Assembly: GCF_001421535.1 (NCBI RefSeq)
Contig: NZ_LMKN01000008.1
Span: 1,081,257 to 1,145,256 of the forward strand
From: Sphingomonas sp. Leaf20
Lineage (GTDB): Bacteria > Pseudomonadota > Alphaproteobacteria > Sphingomonadales > Sphingomonadaceae
Length of the DNA: 64,000 bases
Reading direction: 5' to 3'
Positions 44,690-55,386 of this stretch are shown piece by piece (positions within the stretch are counted from its first letter, which is position 1; each line of letters starts with the position of its first letter). The notes beneath the pieces are model-generated. The model made no database searches. It worked only from the letters and a program-made list of their open reading frames with translations, and was not told the origin of the DNA. The translations under genes were made by a program, and so were the position numbers.

Positions 44690-46279
44690 ATGCTGGGTGG
44701 AATGCAGGATTTCGAGCTTCGCGTCCCCCGGCTGATCGACCACGCTGCGCGCGAACATGGGGCGCGGGAACTCGTCAGCTACTGGGCCGATGGTCGCGAG
44801 ACACGCACGACCTGGTCGGGCATTTCGCGCGACGCGCGCAAGCTCGCGCAGGCGCTCGAAAAGCTCGGTGTCGCGGCCGGTGACCGCGTCGCGACGCTCG
44901 CGATGAACCACGCGCATCACCTCATCGCCTGGTACGGGACGATCGGCATGGGCGGCGTGATCCACACGATCAACCCGCGGCTGTTCGACGAACAGCTCGT
45001 CTACATCGCCAACCACGCCGAAGACCGCGTGATGCTCTACGACAAGGCGTTCCAGCCACTCGTCGACCGGCTGCGCGGGCAGTGGACCAGCGTCCGCCAT
45101 TATATCTGCTTCGACGATCTCGGCCCCGACGGTTTCCAGGCGCTGCTCGATGCCGAGGATGGCGATTACAACTGGGTCGAAGGCCCCGAACGCGATCCGT
45201 GCATGCTCTGCTACACCAGCGGCACCACGGGCAATCCGAAGGGCGTGCTCTACACGCACCGCTCGACGATGATCCACGCGATGGCGGAGGTCGCGCCCTG
45301 GGTGTTCGATCTGTCGCCGAGCGCGGTCGTGCTGCCGGTCGTGCCGATGTTTCACGCCGCCGCCTGGGGGCTGCCGTTCGCCTGCGCGCTGTCGGGGGCG
45401 AAGGTCGTCTATTCCGCGGTCAACGATCCTGCGGTGCTGTGCCGCCTGATGAATCAGGAGCGCGTGACGCATTCCGCCGGCGTGCCGACCGTGTGGCTGG
45501 CGATGTTCGGCCATATGGACGCGACCGGTGAGGCGCCCGAGTATCTGAAGCTGGTCACGATCGGCGGTTCGGCGGCGCCGCGCGCGATGATCGACCGGAT
45601 CATGCGGATGGGGGCCGATGTGAAGCACCTCTGGGGCATGACCGAGACCTCGCCGATCGGCACAGCCGGCTTCGCGCCGCCGCATTGGGACGACATGACG
45701 CATGACGAGAAGCTCGATCTCGTCGGCAAGCAGGGCAGCGTCCCCTTCGGGATCGAGCTGCGCATCGTCGACGACGAGGGCAATGTCCTCCCGCGCGACG
45801 GGTCGATCGCGGGCAAGCTCCAGGTCCGCGGGCCGTGGGTGGTGCAACGCTATTTCGGCGCGGATGAGGATGCGGTCGATGGGGACGGCTGGTTCGACAC
45901 CGGCGACGTCGCGATGCTCCACACCGACGGCACGATGCAGATCACCGATCGCTCGAAGGACGTCATCAAGTCCGGCGGCGAATGGATCAGCTCGGTCGAT
46001 CTCGAAAACGCCGCGGTCGGCTGTCCGGGAGTCGCGGAGGCGGCGGCGATCGGCGTGTATCATCCCAAATGGGACGAGCGCCCGCTGCTGATCGTCGTCC
46101 GCAAACCCGGCAGCGAGGTTACCGATCAGGCGATCCTCGATCACCTCGCGAAACACGTCGCCAAATGGTGGCTGCCCGACGCGATCGTCTTCGTCGACGA
46201 GCTGCCGCACACCGCGACGGGGAAGCTGCTCAAGACCGCGCTCCGCGATCGCTTCAAGGATTTCGCGCTGGCGGCGTAA
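44690..46279 (+). CDS. medium/long-chain acyl-CoA ligase (AMP-binding)
   Basis: A 529-residue adenylate-forming enzyme. [12 protein letters not shown] starts at residue 175 (A3), then [20 protein letters not shown] (A5), GWFDTGDV (A7), [15 protein letters not shown] (A8) and [10 protein letters not shown] with the catalytic Lys (A10). The composition resembles AlkK-type ligases, which activate medium- to long-chain fatty acids to acyl-CoA; the chain length is not known. It follows dnaE after 18 bases and converges with the antiporter. Confidence 0.92.
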   Translation: MLGGMQDFELRVPRLIDHAAREHGARELVSYWADGRETRTTWSGISRDARKLAQALEKLGVAAGDRVATLAMNHAHHLIAWYGTIGMGGVIHTINPRLFDEQLVYIANHAEDRVMLYDKAFQPLVDRLRGQWTSVRHYICFDDLGPDGFQALLDAEDGDYNWVEGPERDPCMLCYTSGTTGNPKGVLYTHRSTMIHAMAEVAPWVFDLSPSAVVLPVVPMFHAAAWGLPFACALSGAKVVYSAVNDPAVLCRLMNQERVTHSAGVPTVWLAMFGHMDATGEAPEYLKLVTIGGSAAPRAMIDRIMRMGADVKHLWGMTETSPIGTAGFAPPHWDDMTHDEKLDLVGKQGSVPFGIELRIVDDEGNVLPRDGSIAGKLQVRGPWVVQRYFGADEDAVDGDGWFDTGDVAMLHTDGTMQITDRSKDVIKSGGEWISSVDLENAAVGCPGVAEAAAIGVYHPKWDERPLLIVVRKPGSEVTDQAILDHLAKHVAKWWLPDAIVFVDELPHTATGKLLKTALRDRFKDFALAA

Positions 46280-46381
46280 TCGAGTGCGGTCGTATACCGT
46301 GCCTTTCCGGCGTGCGGAGCGGCGCGGTGTCGACCTTTTTTGGAAATGGCCGACAACGGCGCTTAGCTCGTAGTTCGCGCC

Positions 46382-48160
46382 TTAAACCGAGCGCGGCGTG
46401 CGCTTGGCCTTCCGGATACGCGGCTCGACCAGCATGTCCGCCGCCTTCTTGATCTCCTGCCGCAATTCGTCGCGCTTCTCGTGGATCGACGCGATCACCG
46501 GACCCATCGCGACGCCGAGATCGACGAGTACCGCCTCGGCCAGCTGGAGCGAACTCTCCAGCGTCTCGGGCACCGCATCGGTCACGCCGGCGCGGTAGAG
46601 TTCGGCAGCATGCGCGGTATCACGCGCACGCGCCACGATCGGCAGGTCCGGCGCCAACGCGCGCACCCGCCGCGCGAGCCGGACCGTCAGCACCGGATCG
46701 TCCATCGTCAGGATCAGCGCCTTCGCGGTCTGCAGCTTCAGCCGGTCGACCAGTTCCGCGCGCGAAACGTCGCCGAACAGCACCGGGTGCCCTTGCCGCC
46801 GCGCGGCCTCGACCGAATCGATATCCGCCTCGACCGCGACATATTTCTGCCCGTGCACGGCGAGCATGTCCGCTACCATCCTGCCGACGCGACCAAAGCC
46901 GATCACGACCGTCCCGGGGCCGTCGTCGTCGATCTCGATGTCGCCCGTGTCCGCGACTGCCCGGCTTTCCAGCTGGCGCGAGACGGTGCGGCCGAGCTTG
47001 GCGAGCAACGGCGTGATCGTCAGGCCGATCGCGGTGACGGTCTGCCAGAACGACGCGGTCGATGGCATGATCAACTGCGCCTGCGCGGCGGTAGCGAGCA
47101 CGATCAGCGTCGTCTCGGACGGGCTGCCCATCAACAGGCCCGTTTCGGCTGCCACCCCGCGCCGCGAATTGGCGACGCGCAGGAACAGGAACGTCACGAC
47201 CGCCTTGACCGCGACCACGCCCGTCACCGCGAGCAGCAGCGACGGCCAGTTCTGCGCGATCAGCCGCAGGTCGAGGCTCATCCCGACCGAGATCAGGAAC
47301 ACGCCGAGCGCGAGGCCCTTGAACGGCGCGGTGATGACCTCGACCTCGCTGTGATATTCGGTCTCGGCGATCAGCAGTCCGGCGAGCAACGCCCCGACGA
47401 TCGGCGATAGCCCGGCGGCGGTGGTCGCGACGCTGGCGACGATGACGACCAGCAGCGACGCCGCGAGGAACAGCTCGGGGCTCTTGGTCCGTGCAGCCTG
47501 GCCGAACAGCCGCGGCAGGACGACACGGCCGCCGACATACATCGCGACGACGGTCAGCCCGCCGCGCAAGGCCACGCCGGCGATATCCACCCAGCCATCG
47601 GCGCTCGCGGTCGGCGCGAGCGCGCCGAGCACGAAGATGATCGGGACGAGCGCCAGATCCTCGAACAACAGCATCGCGAACGCGCCGCGCCCGACCGCGC
47701 CGGTGGTGCCGACGAGCGGGAGGACCAGCGCGGTGGACGAGAGTGCGAGCGCAAAGCCCAGCCCGATCGCGCCGGCCCATCCCTGGCCGATGAAGTGGAG
47801 CGCGACGCCGATGATGAGCGCGGAGCCGATCAGCTCGGCCGCGCCGGTGCCGAACACGAGCCGTTTCATCGACCACAGCCGCTTGAACGAGAGCTCGAGC
47901 CCGATCGAGAACAACAACAGGATGATCCCGAACTCGGCGAACGGTTCGATCGATTCGGGGTTCGATATGGTGAGGTAGTAAAGCCACGGCGCGGCGCCCG
48001 TGAGCGCACCTAGCCCGGCAGGGCCGACGAGCAATCCGACCAGGATGAAACCGATGACCGGGCTCACCTTGAATCGCGCGAATGCGGGGATCACCAGCCC
48101 GGCGGCGCCGAGAATGACGAGCGCGTCGCTGAAACTTTGGTTGTCGAGCCGTAATGCCAT
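46382..48160 (-). CDS. CPA2 cation:proton antiporter with RCK domain (KefB/KefC-like)
   Basis: A 592-residue protein: about 12 membrane helices (residues 15-390) with FRFG-like FAEFGIILLLFSIGLELSF and GLGFALSSTALVLPLVG, typical of CPA2 antiporters, and a cytoplasmic TrkA-N domain starting TVVIGFGRVGRMVADMLAV (about residue 410) with the Rossmann glycines, then a short C-terminal region. It exchanges K+ or Na+ for protons, controlled by the nucleotide domain. Glutathione regulation as in KefC cannot be deduced. It converges with the acyl-CoA ligase across 102 bases without a visible terminator. Confidence 0.9.
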   Translation of the reverse strand: MALRLDNQSFSDALVILGAAGLVIPAFARFKVSPVIGFILVGLLVGPAGLGALTGAAPWLYYLTISNPESIEPFAEFGIILLLFSIGLELSFKRLWSMKRLVFGTGAAELIGSALIIGVALHFIGQGWAGAIGLGFALALSSTALVLPLVGTTGAVGRGAFAMLLFEDLALVPIIFVLGALAPTASADGWVDIAGVALRGGLTVVAMYVGGRVVLPRLFGQAARTKSPELFLAASLLVVIVASVATTAAGLSPIVGALLAGLLIAETEYHSEVEVITAPFKGLALGVFLISVGMSLDLRLIAQNWPSLLLAVTGVVAVKAVVTFLFLRVANSRRGVAAETGLLMGSPSETTLIVLATAAQAQLIMPSTASFWQTVTAIGLTITPLLAKLGRTVSRQLESRAVADTGDIEIDDDGPGTVVIGFGRVGRMVADMLAVHGQKYVAVEADIDSVEAARRQGHPVLFGDVSRAELVDRLKLQTAKALILTMDDPVLTVRLARRVRALAPDLPIVARARDTAHAAELYRAGVTDAVPETLESSLQLAEAVLVDLGVAMGPVIASIHEKRDELRQEIKKAADMLVEPRIRKAKRTPRSV

Positions 48161-48227
48161 GCCTGCAACCTTAGGGGAGGCGTGGCGGAATTGTCACCCG
48201 TGGTGTTGCATCGTCCTCAGACTCCTC

Positions 48228-48309
48228 CGTCATCCTGACGAAGGTCAGGATCCAGGGTCACACAGCGCTGCGGTTTTGGCTCTGGGTCCTGACTTTCGTC
48301 AGGATGACG
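48228..48309. repeat. intergenic palindromic repeat, family A
   Basis: Left arm cgtcatcctgacgaaggtca then ggatccagggtca; right arm ctctgggtcctgactttcgt then caggatgacg. Lies between the antiporter start and the icd terminator. Confidence 0.85.
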
Positions 48310-48330
48310 GGAGGGGGGCAGTGTCTGACG

Positions 48331-48362
48331 AAAAACCCCGCTCCCGTCATCGGGGAGCGGGG
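48331..48362 (-). terminator. rho-independent terminator of icd
   Basis: Perfect 10-bp stem ccccgctccc (48336-48345) with gggagcgggg (48353-48362), followed on the minus strand by TTTTTCG. It begins 9 bases past the icd stop. Confidence 0.92.
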
Positions 48363-48370
48363 GAATTCAG

Positions 48371-49591
48371 TTACGCCCAGTTGGCCATTTCGGTTTCGAG
48401 GTTCGAGCGGACCTGCTCGAAGAACTGCTCGGTCGTCATCCAGGGCTGGTCGGGCCCGATCAGGATCGCGAGATCCTTGGTCATGTGGCCGTCCTCGACC
48501 GTCTTGATGCAGACGCGCTCGAGCGTCTCGGCGAACTTCGTGACGTCGGGCGTGTCGTCGAACTTGCCGCGATACTTGAGGCCACCGGTCCATGCGAAGA
48601 TCGACGCGATCGGGTTGGTCGAGGTCGCCTTGCCCTGCTCGTGCATGCGGAAGTGGCGCGTGACGGTGCCGTGCGCCGCCTCGGCCTCGACGGTCTTGCC
48701 ATCCGGGGTCAGCAGGATCGAGGTCATGAGACCCAGCGAGCCGAAGCCCTGTGCGACCTGGTCCGACTGGACGTCGCCGTCATAGTTCTTGCAGGCCCAG
48801 ACGAACTCGCCGTTCCACTTCAGCGCCGATGCGACCATGTCGTCGATCAGGCGATGCTCGTAGACGATGCCCGCTTCCTTGAACTTGTCCTTGAACTCGG
48901 CCTCGAACACCTCGGCGAACAGATCCTTGAAGCGGCCGTCATAGGCCTTCAGGATCGTGTTCTTGGTCGACAGGTACACCGGCCATTTCAGGTTCAGGCC
49001 GTAATGCATCGACGCGCGTGCGAAATCACGGATCGAGTCGTCGAGATTGTACATCGCCATCGCGACGCCCGCCGACGGGAACTGGAACACCTCGCGGTCG
49101 ATCGTCGCGCCGTCATCGCCTTCGAACACGAGACGCAGCTTGCCGGGGCCGGGGACGAGGAAATCGGTCGCGCGATACTGGTCGCCGAACGCATGGCGGC
49201 CGACGACGATCGGGTGCGTCCAGCCCGGGATCAGGCGGGGGACGTTCTTGATCACGATCGGCTCGCGGAAGATCGTGCCGCCGAGGATGTTGCGGATCGT
49301 GCCGTTCGGCGACTTCCACATCTTCTTCAGGCCGAATTCGGTCACGCGCTGCTCGTCGGGCGTGATCGTCGCGCACTTGACCGCGACGCCGTGCTTCTGC
49401 GTGGCGAGCGCGCTGTCGATCGTGACCTGGTCGTCGGTCGCGTCGCGATGCTCGACGCCGAGGTCGTAATAATCGAGTTGGATGTCGAGATACGGCTTGA
49501 TCAGGCGCTCACGGATCCATTCCCAGATGATCCGGGTCATCTCGTCGCCATCGATCTCCACGATCGGATTCTTTACCTTGATCTTCGCCAT
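48371..49591 (-). CDS. icd: isocitrate dehydrogenase, NADP-dependent (dimeric type)
   Basis: A 406-residue enzyme of the eukaryotic-type dimeric IDH class: [17 protein letters not shown] at residues 9-25, [14 protein letters not shown] (substrate Ser/Asn), [22 protein letters not shown], and [22 protein letters not shown] with Asp metal ligands, then [10 protein letters not shown] for NADP. It oxidises isocitrate to 2-oxoglutarate in the TCA cycle. It is divergent from psd across 154 bases. Confidence 0.97.
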   Translation of the reverse strand: MAKIKVKNPIVEIDGDEMTRIIWEWIRERLIKPYLDIQLDYYDLGVEHRDATDDQVTIDSALATQKHGVAVKCATITPDEQRVTEFGLKKMWKSPNGTIRNILGGTIFREPIVIKNVPRLIPGWTHPIVVGRHAFGDQYRATDFLVPGPGKLRLVFEGDDGATIDREVFQFPSAGVAMAMYNLDDSIRDFARASMHYGLNLKWPVYLSTKNTILKAYDGRFKDLFAEVFEAEFKDKFKEAGIVYEHRLIDDMVASALKWNGEFVWACKNYDGDVQSDQVAQGFGSLGLMTSILLTPDGKTVEAEAAHGTVTRHFRMHEQGKATSTNPIASIFAWTGGLKYRGKFDDTPDVTKFAETLERVCIKTVEDGHMTKDLAILIGPDQPWMTTEQFFEQVRSNLETEMANWA

Positions 49592-49745
49592 AGTCGGTCC
49601 TTCGGGGGAGGGGGTTGGACGAGCGTCTAGGGGAGCCGACGGCGTCGATCAACCGCCCGGCCGGGCAATTGACGACAGCGTTGATCGCGGGCTCGTTCAG
49701 GTTCGGCGTTGTATCGCGCGTTCAGCACGGATAGACCCGCACGCT

Positions 49746-50474
49746 ATGGCATCGCTCGACAAGCCGCCCGTCACGACCTCCACGGTCAAATGGCGATTTC
49801 CCGCAGTCCATCCGGAAGGCTATAAATACGTCGCGATCGCGACCGGCATCACGCTGCTGCTGACGATGGTCAGCCATGTGCTGTTCTGGCCGATGGTCGG
49901 CGTCGTAATCTGGGTCGCGACCTTCTTCCGCGATCCCGTCCGCACCACGCCGCAGGGCGAAGGTCTGATCGTGGCGCCCGCCGACGGGTTGATCACGATG
50001 ATCCAGCGCGTGCCGATCCCGCGCGAACTGGCCGGCGAGAACGGGCTGGGCGACGTACCGCTCGTCCGCGTGTCGATTTTCATGTCGGTGTTCGACGTGC
50101 ATATCAATCGCACGCCGATCGCGGGCACGATCCGCCAGGTCGTTTATATCTCGGGCAAGTTCCTCAACGCCGACCTCGACAAGGCGAGCGAAGAGAATGA
50201 GCGTCAGCATTTCGTCGTCGAGGATCGCAACGGCATGCGAATCGGCTTCACGCAGATCGCGGGCCTCGTCGCACGACGCATTCTCGGCTTCGTGAAGGCG
50301 GGTGACATGGTTGCGGTCGGTCAGCGGATCGGTCTGATCCGATTCGGCAGCCGGGTCGACGTGTACCTGCCCGATCATGTCGTGCCGCAGGTGTGCCTCG
50401 GTCAGCGCAGCATCGCAGGCGAGACCGTGCTGGGCCGCGTCGGCGGCGTGCCGGTCGGCGGCATCGCGCAGTGA
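49746..50474 (+). CDS. psd: phosphatidylserine decarboxylase (short form)
   Basis: A 242-residue, short-type decarboxylase: one hydrophobic hairpin ([29 protein letters not shown]), then [21 protein letters not shown], the [14 protein letters not shown] signature, and the self-cleavage motif IRFGSRVDV with a Gly-Ser bond that yields the pyruvoyl subunit. It makes phosphatidylethanolamine. The frame is open upstream, but ATG at 49746 gives the family start. It overlaps pssA by GTGA, so the two sequential enzymes are coupled. Confidence 0.95.
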   Translation: MASLDKPPVTTSTVKWRFPAVHPEGYKYVAIATGITLLLTMVSHVLFWPMVGVVIWVATFFRDPVRTTPQGEGLIVAPADGLITMIQRVPIPRELAGENGLGDVPLVRVSIFMSVFDVHINRTPIAGTIRQVVYISGKFLNADLDKASEENERQHFVVEDRNGMRIGFTQIAGLVARRILGFVKAGDMVAVGQRIGLIRFGSRVDVYLPDHVVPQVCLGQRSIAGETVLGRVGGVPVGGIAQ

Positions 50475-51316
50475 TCGAACACGATCCGGCCGTGCCGGCG
50501 GACGCGCGTGGCCCGATTCGATCCGGTCGACCGCGTCGCGCCCCGCGCGGTCTTCCGCTGCGGGCCGTCGCCCCGAACGCAGTCACCGCGCTCGCGCTGT
50601 GTTCCGGCCTGAGCGGTGTGCGGTTCGCGATCGGTGGACAATGGGAGAGCGCGGTCGCGATGATCATGGTCGCGGGCGTGCTCGACGGGCTCGACGGCCG
50701 GATCGCCCGGATGCTGCACGGCGAGAGTCGATTCGGCGAGCAGCTCGATTCGCTGTCCGATGCGATCTCGTTCGGCGTCGCGCCGGCGTTGATCGTCTAT
50801 CTCTGGTCGCTCGCCGCACTTCCGCGTGTCGGCTGGATCTCTGCGCTAATCTTCGCAGTGTTCTGCGCGCTACGTCTCGCACGCTTTAACGCCAAGATCG
50901 ATGAAAGCGACCAGCCGCATAAATCCGCGGGCTTCCTGACCGGCGTTCCCGCGCCTGCGGGGGCCGGGCTCGCGCTCATGCCGATGTTCTTCTGGTTCTG
51001 GACCGACGAGCCGCGTTTCGCGTCGCCCTATCTGGTGGCGCCGTGGATCGCGTTCGTCGCGCTGCTGATGGTATCGAGCATCGCGACCTATTCCTGGGGG
51101 TCGCTCAAGCTTCGCCGGAACGTCAGGTTCGAGGCGCTTGCGCTCGTCGTCCTGCTCGGTGCAGCGCTGGTGAGCGCGCCATGGCACACGCTCAGCATCA
51201 TCTGCATTCTCTATCTGATCTCGATGCCGTTCAGCATCGCAAGCTACGCCAAGGTCAGGCGGCAGCGTTCCAGCGGCGCGCGGGTGGCTGAACCGACGTC
51301 GACGCCCAGCGCCTGA
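50471..51316 (+). CDS. pssA: CDP-diacylglycerol-serine O-phosphatidyltransferase
   Basis: A 281-residue membrane enzyme of the CDP-alcohol phosphatidyltransferase family. The motif D(x)2DG(x)2AR(x)8G(x)3D(x)3D runs from D72 (DGLDGRIAR...GEQLDSLSD) and is intact. About seven hydrophobic segments follow, up to [11 protein letters not shown]. It makes phosphatidylserine, which psd then decarboxylates. The GTG start overlaps the psd stop. The last 60 bases overlap a possible small gene on the other strand. Confidence 0.94.
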   Translation: MIEHDPAVPADARGPIRSGRPRRAPRGLPLRAVAPNAVTALALCSGLSGVRFAIGGQWESAVAMIMVAGVLDGLDGRIARMLHGESRFGEQLDSLSDAISFGVAPALIVYLWSLAALPRVGWISALIFAVFCALRLARFNAKIDESDQPHKSAGFLTGVPAPAGAGLALMPMFFWFWTDEPRFASPYLVAPWIAFVALLMVSSIATYSWGSLKLRRNVRFEALALVVLLGAALVSAPWHTLSIICILYLISMPFSIASYAKVRRQRSSGARVAEPTSTPSA

Positions 51317-51488
51317 CCGCTATCCGGCGCTCGGCAACCGCAAGCGCCCGGAGCGGCTGGAAGGCGGGCTCGACGTTGCCGAGCGCAAGCCGGACAATAC
51401 GGTTCCATTGCGGGGCGATCGCCGTGACGATCGTCATCCCTGCAACCCCGAATGCACCTGCGAATATCACGAAGCTCAGAACCAACAT
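51255..51488 (-). CDS. small one-helix membrane protein (hypothetical)
   Basis: A 77-residue frame: MLVLSFVIFAGAFGVAGMTI (membrane helix), then [37 protein letters not shown]. Proteins with a helix followed by PQWxRI and a Pro/Leu-rich cytoplasmic tail occur in sphingomonads without a known role. ATG at 51488 is preferred; another start at 51539 adds 17 residues. It overlaps the 3' end of pssA by 62 bases on the opposite strand. No strong ribosome-binding site. Confidence 0.5.
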   Translation of the reverse strand: MLVLSFVIFAGAFGVAGMTIVTAIAPQWNRIVRLALGNVEPAFQPLRALAVAERRIAVRRWASTSVQPPARRWNAAA

Positions 51489-51678
51489 CACGTCCGCCTT
51501 CCTGTAAGTTGCGAACAATTCACTAACGTCCGCAAACACTTGGCCAGAAACTTCGTTCCGTTCGTCGCATTTTGATTCCCGTCATGCGGGGCCGAATCTG
51601 CGCCGAGTCGAACATCTGTTCCCCTCTGAACCCTTTATGTTCTCATTGCGTTCCGACTGTCAAGCGACGCTCTGTGGC

Positions 51679-51707
51679 TTGTGTTTTGCCTGGCACCCGG
51701 TTAAGGG
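51679..51707 (+). promoter_or_regulatory. putative rpsB promoter and leader
   Basis: TTGTGT (51679-51684) and TAAGGG (51702-51707) are 17 bases apart, giving a leader of about 100 bases before rpsB that can form hairpins (for example around ggccggcacg). The rpsF promoter has the same -10. The 190 bases upstream (51489-51678) show nothing definite. Confidence 0.4.
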
Positions 51708-51813
51708 CCGCGCCTCTAACCCCGCATGGGAGGCATCATAGCCCGGTGCGTTTCGGTCATTCGGCCGGCACGTCATCCGCTTCCCAGAGGCACAACCGGA
51801 AGGATATATCCCT

Positions 51814-52665
51814 ATGGCGGCACCAGTCGTCTCGATGCAGCAGCTCATTGAAACGGGCGCACATTTTGGTCACCAGACGCATCGCTGGAACCCCAAGATG
51901 AAGCCTTACATCTTCGGTGACCGCAACGGCGTCCACATCCTCGACCTCTCGCAGACCGTGCCACTGTTCGCACGCGCGCTCGAGTTCGTCTCGTCGGCCG
52001 TCGCCGGCGGCGGCAAGGTCCTGTTCGTCGGTACCAAGCGTCAGGCGCAGGAGCCCGTCGCGGACGCCGCACGTCGCGCAGGCCAGCACTTCGTCAACCA
52101 TCGCTGGCTGGGCGGCATGCTCACCAACTGGAAGACCATCTCGGGTTCGATCAAGCGTCTGAAGACGCTCGAGGAAATGCTGTCGGGTGACACCGTCGGC
52201 CTGACCAAGAAGGAAGTCCTTCAGCTCACCCGCGAGAAGGACAAGCTCGAGCTCTCGCTCGGCGGCATCCGCGACATGGGCGGCATTCCCGACGTGATGT
52301 TCGTGATCGACGCGAACAAGGAAGAGCTGGCGATCAAGGAAGCGAACACGCTGGGTATTCCCGTCGTGGCGATCCTCGATTCGAACGTGTCGCCGGACGG
52401 CATCGCCTTCCCGGTTCCCGCGAACGACGACGCCGCCCGCGCCATCCGCCTGTACTGCGAGGCGATCGCGATCGCCGCGACGCGTGGCGGCCAGGAGCAG
52501 CAGCGCCGCACGGGTGCCGACATCGGTGCGATGATCGAGCCGCCGAAGGAAGAGGCTGTTGCCGAGCCGGTCGTGGAAGCTTCGGCTGACACGGCACAGG
52601 TTGCGGCGAATGCCGAGACCGCCGCAGAGTTCGCGGCCGAGGGTGAGCGCCAGATCGACGCATAA
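51814..52665 (+). CDS. rpsB: 30S ribosomal protein uS2
   Basis: A 283-residue protein: [24 protein letters not shown] (typical start), [38 protein letters not shown], and [19 protein letters not shown]. The C-terminal 45 residues are acidic and Ala-rich. It binds the neck of the 30S subunit with S1. GGAAGGA precedes the ATG. First gene of the rpsB-tsf-pyrH-frr block. Confidence 0.98.
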   Translation: MAAPVVSMQQLIETGAHFGHQTHRWNPKMKPYIFGDRNGVHILDLSQTVPLFARALEFVSSAVAGGGKVLFVGTKRQAQEPVADAARRAGQHFVNHRWLGGMLTNWKTISGSIKRLKTLEEMLSGDTVGLTKKEVLQLTREKDKLELSLGGIRDMGGIPDVMFVIDANKEELAIKEANTLGIPVVAILDSNVSPDGIAFPVPANDDAARAIRLYCEAIAIAATRGGQEQQRRTGADIGAMIEPPKEEAVAEPVVEASADTAQVAANAETAAEFAAEGERQIDA

Positions 52666-52755
52666 GCGTCGTCGCCGAACCGTCATGCGGGCGGGGTAGG
52701 GCATTCGCTCTGCCTCGCCCGCAACTACATTCAGACCTAAACAAGGATGAGAGAC

Positions 52756-53688
52756 ATGGCCGATATCACGGCAGCAATGGTCAAGGATCTGCGCGAAAAG
52801 AGCGGCGCGGGCATGATGGATTGCAAGAAGGCGCTCAGCGAGAACGCCGGCGACATGGATCAGGCGATGGACTGGCTGCGGACCAAGGGTCTCGCTGCCG
52901 CCGCCAAGAAGTCCAGCCGTACCGCGGCCGAGGGCCTCGTCGGCGTCGCCGTGTCGGGCACCAAGGGGGCTGCGGTCGAAGTCAACTCGGAAACCGATTT
53001 CGTCGCCAAGAACGACCAGTTCCAGTCGTTCGTCCGTGACGTGACTCAGATCGCGCTCGCGAAGGGCGGCGACATCGAGTCGCTCAAGTCGCAGGCGATG
53101 CCGTCGGGCAAGACCGTCGAGGAAGTCCTGACGAACAACGTCGCGACGATCGGCGAGAACCAGTCGCTGCGCCGCTCGCGCACGCTGGAAGTCAGCAAGG
53201 GTGCGGTCGTTCCCTACATCCACAACGCCGCTGCTCCCGGCCTCGGCAAGATCGGCGTGCTCGTCGCGCTCGAATCGGAGGCGTCTGACGAGGTTCTCCA
53301 GTCGCTCGGCAAGCAGCTCGCGATGCACATCGCTGCCGCATTCCCGAAGGCGCTGAACGAAGCGGACCTCGACGAGGGCGAGATCGAGCGCGAGCGCGCG
53401 ATCGCGACCGAGAAGGCGGCCGAATCGGGCAAGCCTGCCGACATCATCGCCAAGATGGTCGAAGGCGGCATCGCCAAGTACCGCAAGGAGCACGCGCTGG
53501 TCAGCCAGCTGTTCGTGATGGACGGCAAGACGAAGATCTCCGACGTCGTCGCCAAGGCCGGCAAGGATGCGGGCGCCGAGATCAAGCTGGTGGACTATGT
53601 CCGCTTCCAGCTCGGCGAAGGCATCGAGAAGGAGCAGTCCGACTTCGCAGCCGAAGTCGCTGCCGCATCGGGCGTTCCGCAGGCGTAA
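52756..53688 (+). CDS. tsf: elongation factor Ts
   Basis: A 310-residue guanine-exchange factor with [26 protein letters not shown] (N-domain), the [14 protein letters not shown] core motif at about residue 80, and the second core domain. It regenerates EF-Tu-GTP. AAGGATGAG precedes the ATG at 52756, which is the family start. It is followed by a large repeat cluster. Confidence 0.98.
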   Translation: MADITAAMVKDLREKSGAGMMDCKKALSENAGDMDQAMDWLRTKGLAAAAKKSSRTAAEGLVGVAVSGTKGAAVEVNSETDFVAKNDQFQSFVRDVTQIALAKGGDIESLKSQAMPSGKTVEEVLTNNVATIGENQSLRRSRTLEVSKGAVVPYIHNAAAPGLGKIGVLVALESEASDEVLQSLGKQLAMHIAAAFPKALNEADLDEGEIERERAIATEKAAESGKPADIIAKMVEGGIAKYRKEHALVSQLFVMDGKTKISDVVAKAGKDAGAEIKLVDYVRFQLGEGIEKEQSDFAAEVAAASGVPQA

Positions 53689-53695
53689 CCCTACT

Positions 53696-53833
53696 CTCCC
53701 TCTCCTGTCCGGGGAGAGGGAAGGGGCCCGCGGCCGCTTGGCCGTGGGAAGGGTGAGGGGAGTGGCGAGGTCGCGAACCTCACGCCCCCTCATCCGGCCC
53801 TACCGGGCCACCTTCTCCCCAAGGGGAGAAGGA
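53696..53833. repeat. intergenic repeat, family C, after tsf
   Basis: ctctccctctcctgtccggg with gagaggg, then aaggggcccgcggccgcttggccgtgggaagg; the far half is cctcatccggccctaccggg, ccaccttctccccaaggggagaagg. Several nested hairpins result. The first half resembles the repeat in mutL (13557-13614). Confidence 0.7.
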
Positions 53834-53858
53834 CAAGGCGGTGGTATTCCGCCCGCTC

Positions 53859-53953
53859 CGTCATCCCCGGGCAGGCGGGGATCCACATCCTCCACGGGCG
53901 GTGATCGATACAGACGCCAGCCATTATGGGTTCCCGCCTCCGCGGGAATGACG
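53859..53953. repeat. intergenic repeat, family A/B hybrid, between tsf and pyrH
   Basis: cgtcatccccgggcaggcgg and ggatccacat open the unit, tatgggttcccgcctccgcg and ggaatgacg close it. The cgtcat ends are like family A, the gcgggaa part like family B. The rest of the tsf-pyrH gap (to 54098) holds the pyrH upstream region without clear promoter boxes. Confidence 0.7.
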
Positions 53954-54098
53954 CTACTTGTCGTGTGCGCACGACCGAGGCCGATGATTTTTCCGTCGAA
54001 TTGCCGTCAGGAATCGGTGCAGGCGTTGCGCAGCGCTTCCCATCGTGGCGCTCGCCGCCTAAGGTCCGCGCCGCCCCGCCAATCACAATTCGAGATTT

Positions 54099-54827
54099 AT
54101 GACGCCTCCGCGCTTCAAACGTATTTTGCTGAAACTGTCGGGCGAGGTCCTCATGGGACCGTCCGGCCTGTCGATTGATCCGACCGTCACCGCGCGTGTC
54201 GCGCAGGAGATCGCCGACATCAGAGCCAAGGGCTATGAGATCTGCATCGTCGTCGGCGGCGGGAACATCTTCCGTGGCATGGCCGGCGCCGCCCGCGGGA
54301 TGGACCGCGCGACCGGCGACTATATGGGCATGCTCGCGACCGTGATGAACGCGCTCGCGGTGCAGAACGCGCTCGAGCAGATCGGCATCGACACGCGCGT
54401 CCAGTCGGCGATCCCGATGGCGAGCGTGTGCGAGCCGTTCATCCGCCGCCGCGCTGAGCGCCACCTTGAAAAGGGTCGCGTCGTGATCTTCGCGGCGGGC
54501 GTCGGAAGCCCCTATTTCACCACCGATTCGGGCGCCGCGCTGCGTGCTGCCGAGATGAAGTGCGATGCGCTGTTCAAGGGCACCTCGGTCGACGGCGTGT
54601 ACAACGCCGACCCGAAGACTCACCCCGACGCGGTGCGATACGAGACGGTGTCGTACAGCCGCGTGCTGTCCGACGACCTCAAGGTCATGGACGCGAGCGC
54701 AATCGCGCTGTGCCGCGACAACAATATCCCGATCGTCGTCTTCAACATCCGCGAACCCGGCAATCTCGCCGCGGTGCTGGCGGGTGATGGCGTGTCGACG
54801 GTCGTTCAGAACGAGCAGGAGAGTTAA
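54099..54827 (+). CDS. pyrH: UMP kinase
   Basis: A 242-residue amino-acid-kinase-fold enzyme: [13 protein letters not shown] at the N-terminus, [33 protein letters not shown], and [21 protein letters not shown]. It phosphorylates UMP to UDP and works upstream of pyrG. ATG at 54099 lies after the short ribosome-binding region. It precedes frr by one base. Confidence 0.97.
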   Translation: MTPPRFKRILLKLSGEVLMGPSGLSIDPTVTARVAQEIADIRAKGYEICIVVGGGNIFRGMAGAARGMDRATGDYMGMLATVMNALAVQNALEQIGIDTRVQSAIPMASVCEPFIRRRAERHLEKGRVVIFAAGVGSPYFTTDSGAALRAAEMKCDALFKGTSVDGVYNADPKTHPDAVRYETVSYSRVLSDDLKVMDASAIALCRDNNIPIVVFNIREPGNLAAVLAGDGVSTVVQNEQES

Positions 54828-54828
54828 G

Positions 54829-55386
54829 ATGGCAGCGTATGACAAGAGCGACCTGGAACGCCGCATGGCGGGTGCCGTCGAAGCGCTGAAGCATGACCTG
54901 GCCGGTCTGCGCACGGGCCGCGCGTCGACCGCGCTGCTCGATCCGGTGATGGTGACGGTCTACGGCTCGTCGATGCCGCTCAACCAGGTCGCGACCGTGT
55001 CCGCGCCCGAGCCGCGGATGCTGTCGGTGCAGGTCTGGGACAAGTCGAATGTCGGCCCGACCGACAAGGCGATCCGCTCAGCCGGCCTCGGGCTGAACCC
55101 GATCGTCGACGGCCAGACGCTGCGTCTGCCGATTCCCGACCTGACCGAGGAGCGCCGCAAGGAGCTCGCCAAGCTCGCCGGCCAGTATGCCGAGAAGGCG
55201 CGCATCGCGGTGCGCAACGTGCGTCGCGACGGCATGGATTCGCTGAAGGTCGACGAGAAGAAGGGCGTATTCGGCGAGGACGAGCGCAAGCGTCACGAAG
55301 TCGAAGTCCAGAAGCTGACCGACAGCACGATCGCGGATCTCGATGCGACCGCGACCGCCAAGGAAAAGGAAATCCTGGGCAAGTGA
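54829..55386 (+). CDS. frr: ribosome recycling factor
   Basis: A 185-residue protein with the three-helix bundle pattern: [61 protein letters not shown] and a final helix [19 protein letters not shown]. It splits post-termination ribosomes with EF-G. The frame is open upstream, but ATG at 54829 (behind AGGAG) is the family start. The stop overlaps the GTG start of uppS. Confidence 0.97.
   Translation: MAAYDKSDLERRMAGAVEALKHDLAGLRTGRASTALLDPVMVTVYGSSMPLNQVATVSAPEPRMLSVQVWDKSNVGPTDKAIRSAGLGLNPIVDGQTLRLPIPDLTEERRKELAKLAGQYAEKARIAVRNVRRDGMDSLKVDEKKGVFGEDERKRHEVEVQKLTDSTIADLDATATAKEKEILGK

Noticed and set aside
43604..46210. Open minus-strand frame of 868 codons across dnaE and the acyl-CoA ligase
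   Set aside because: Covers two real genes on the other strand; translation lacks any domain.
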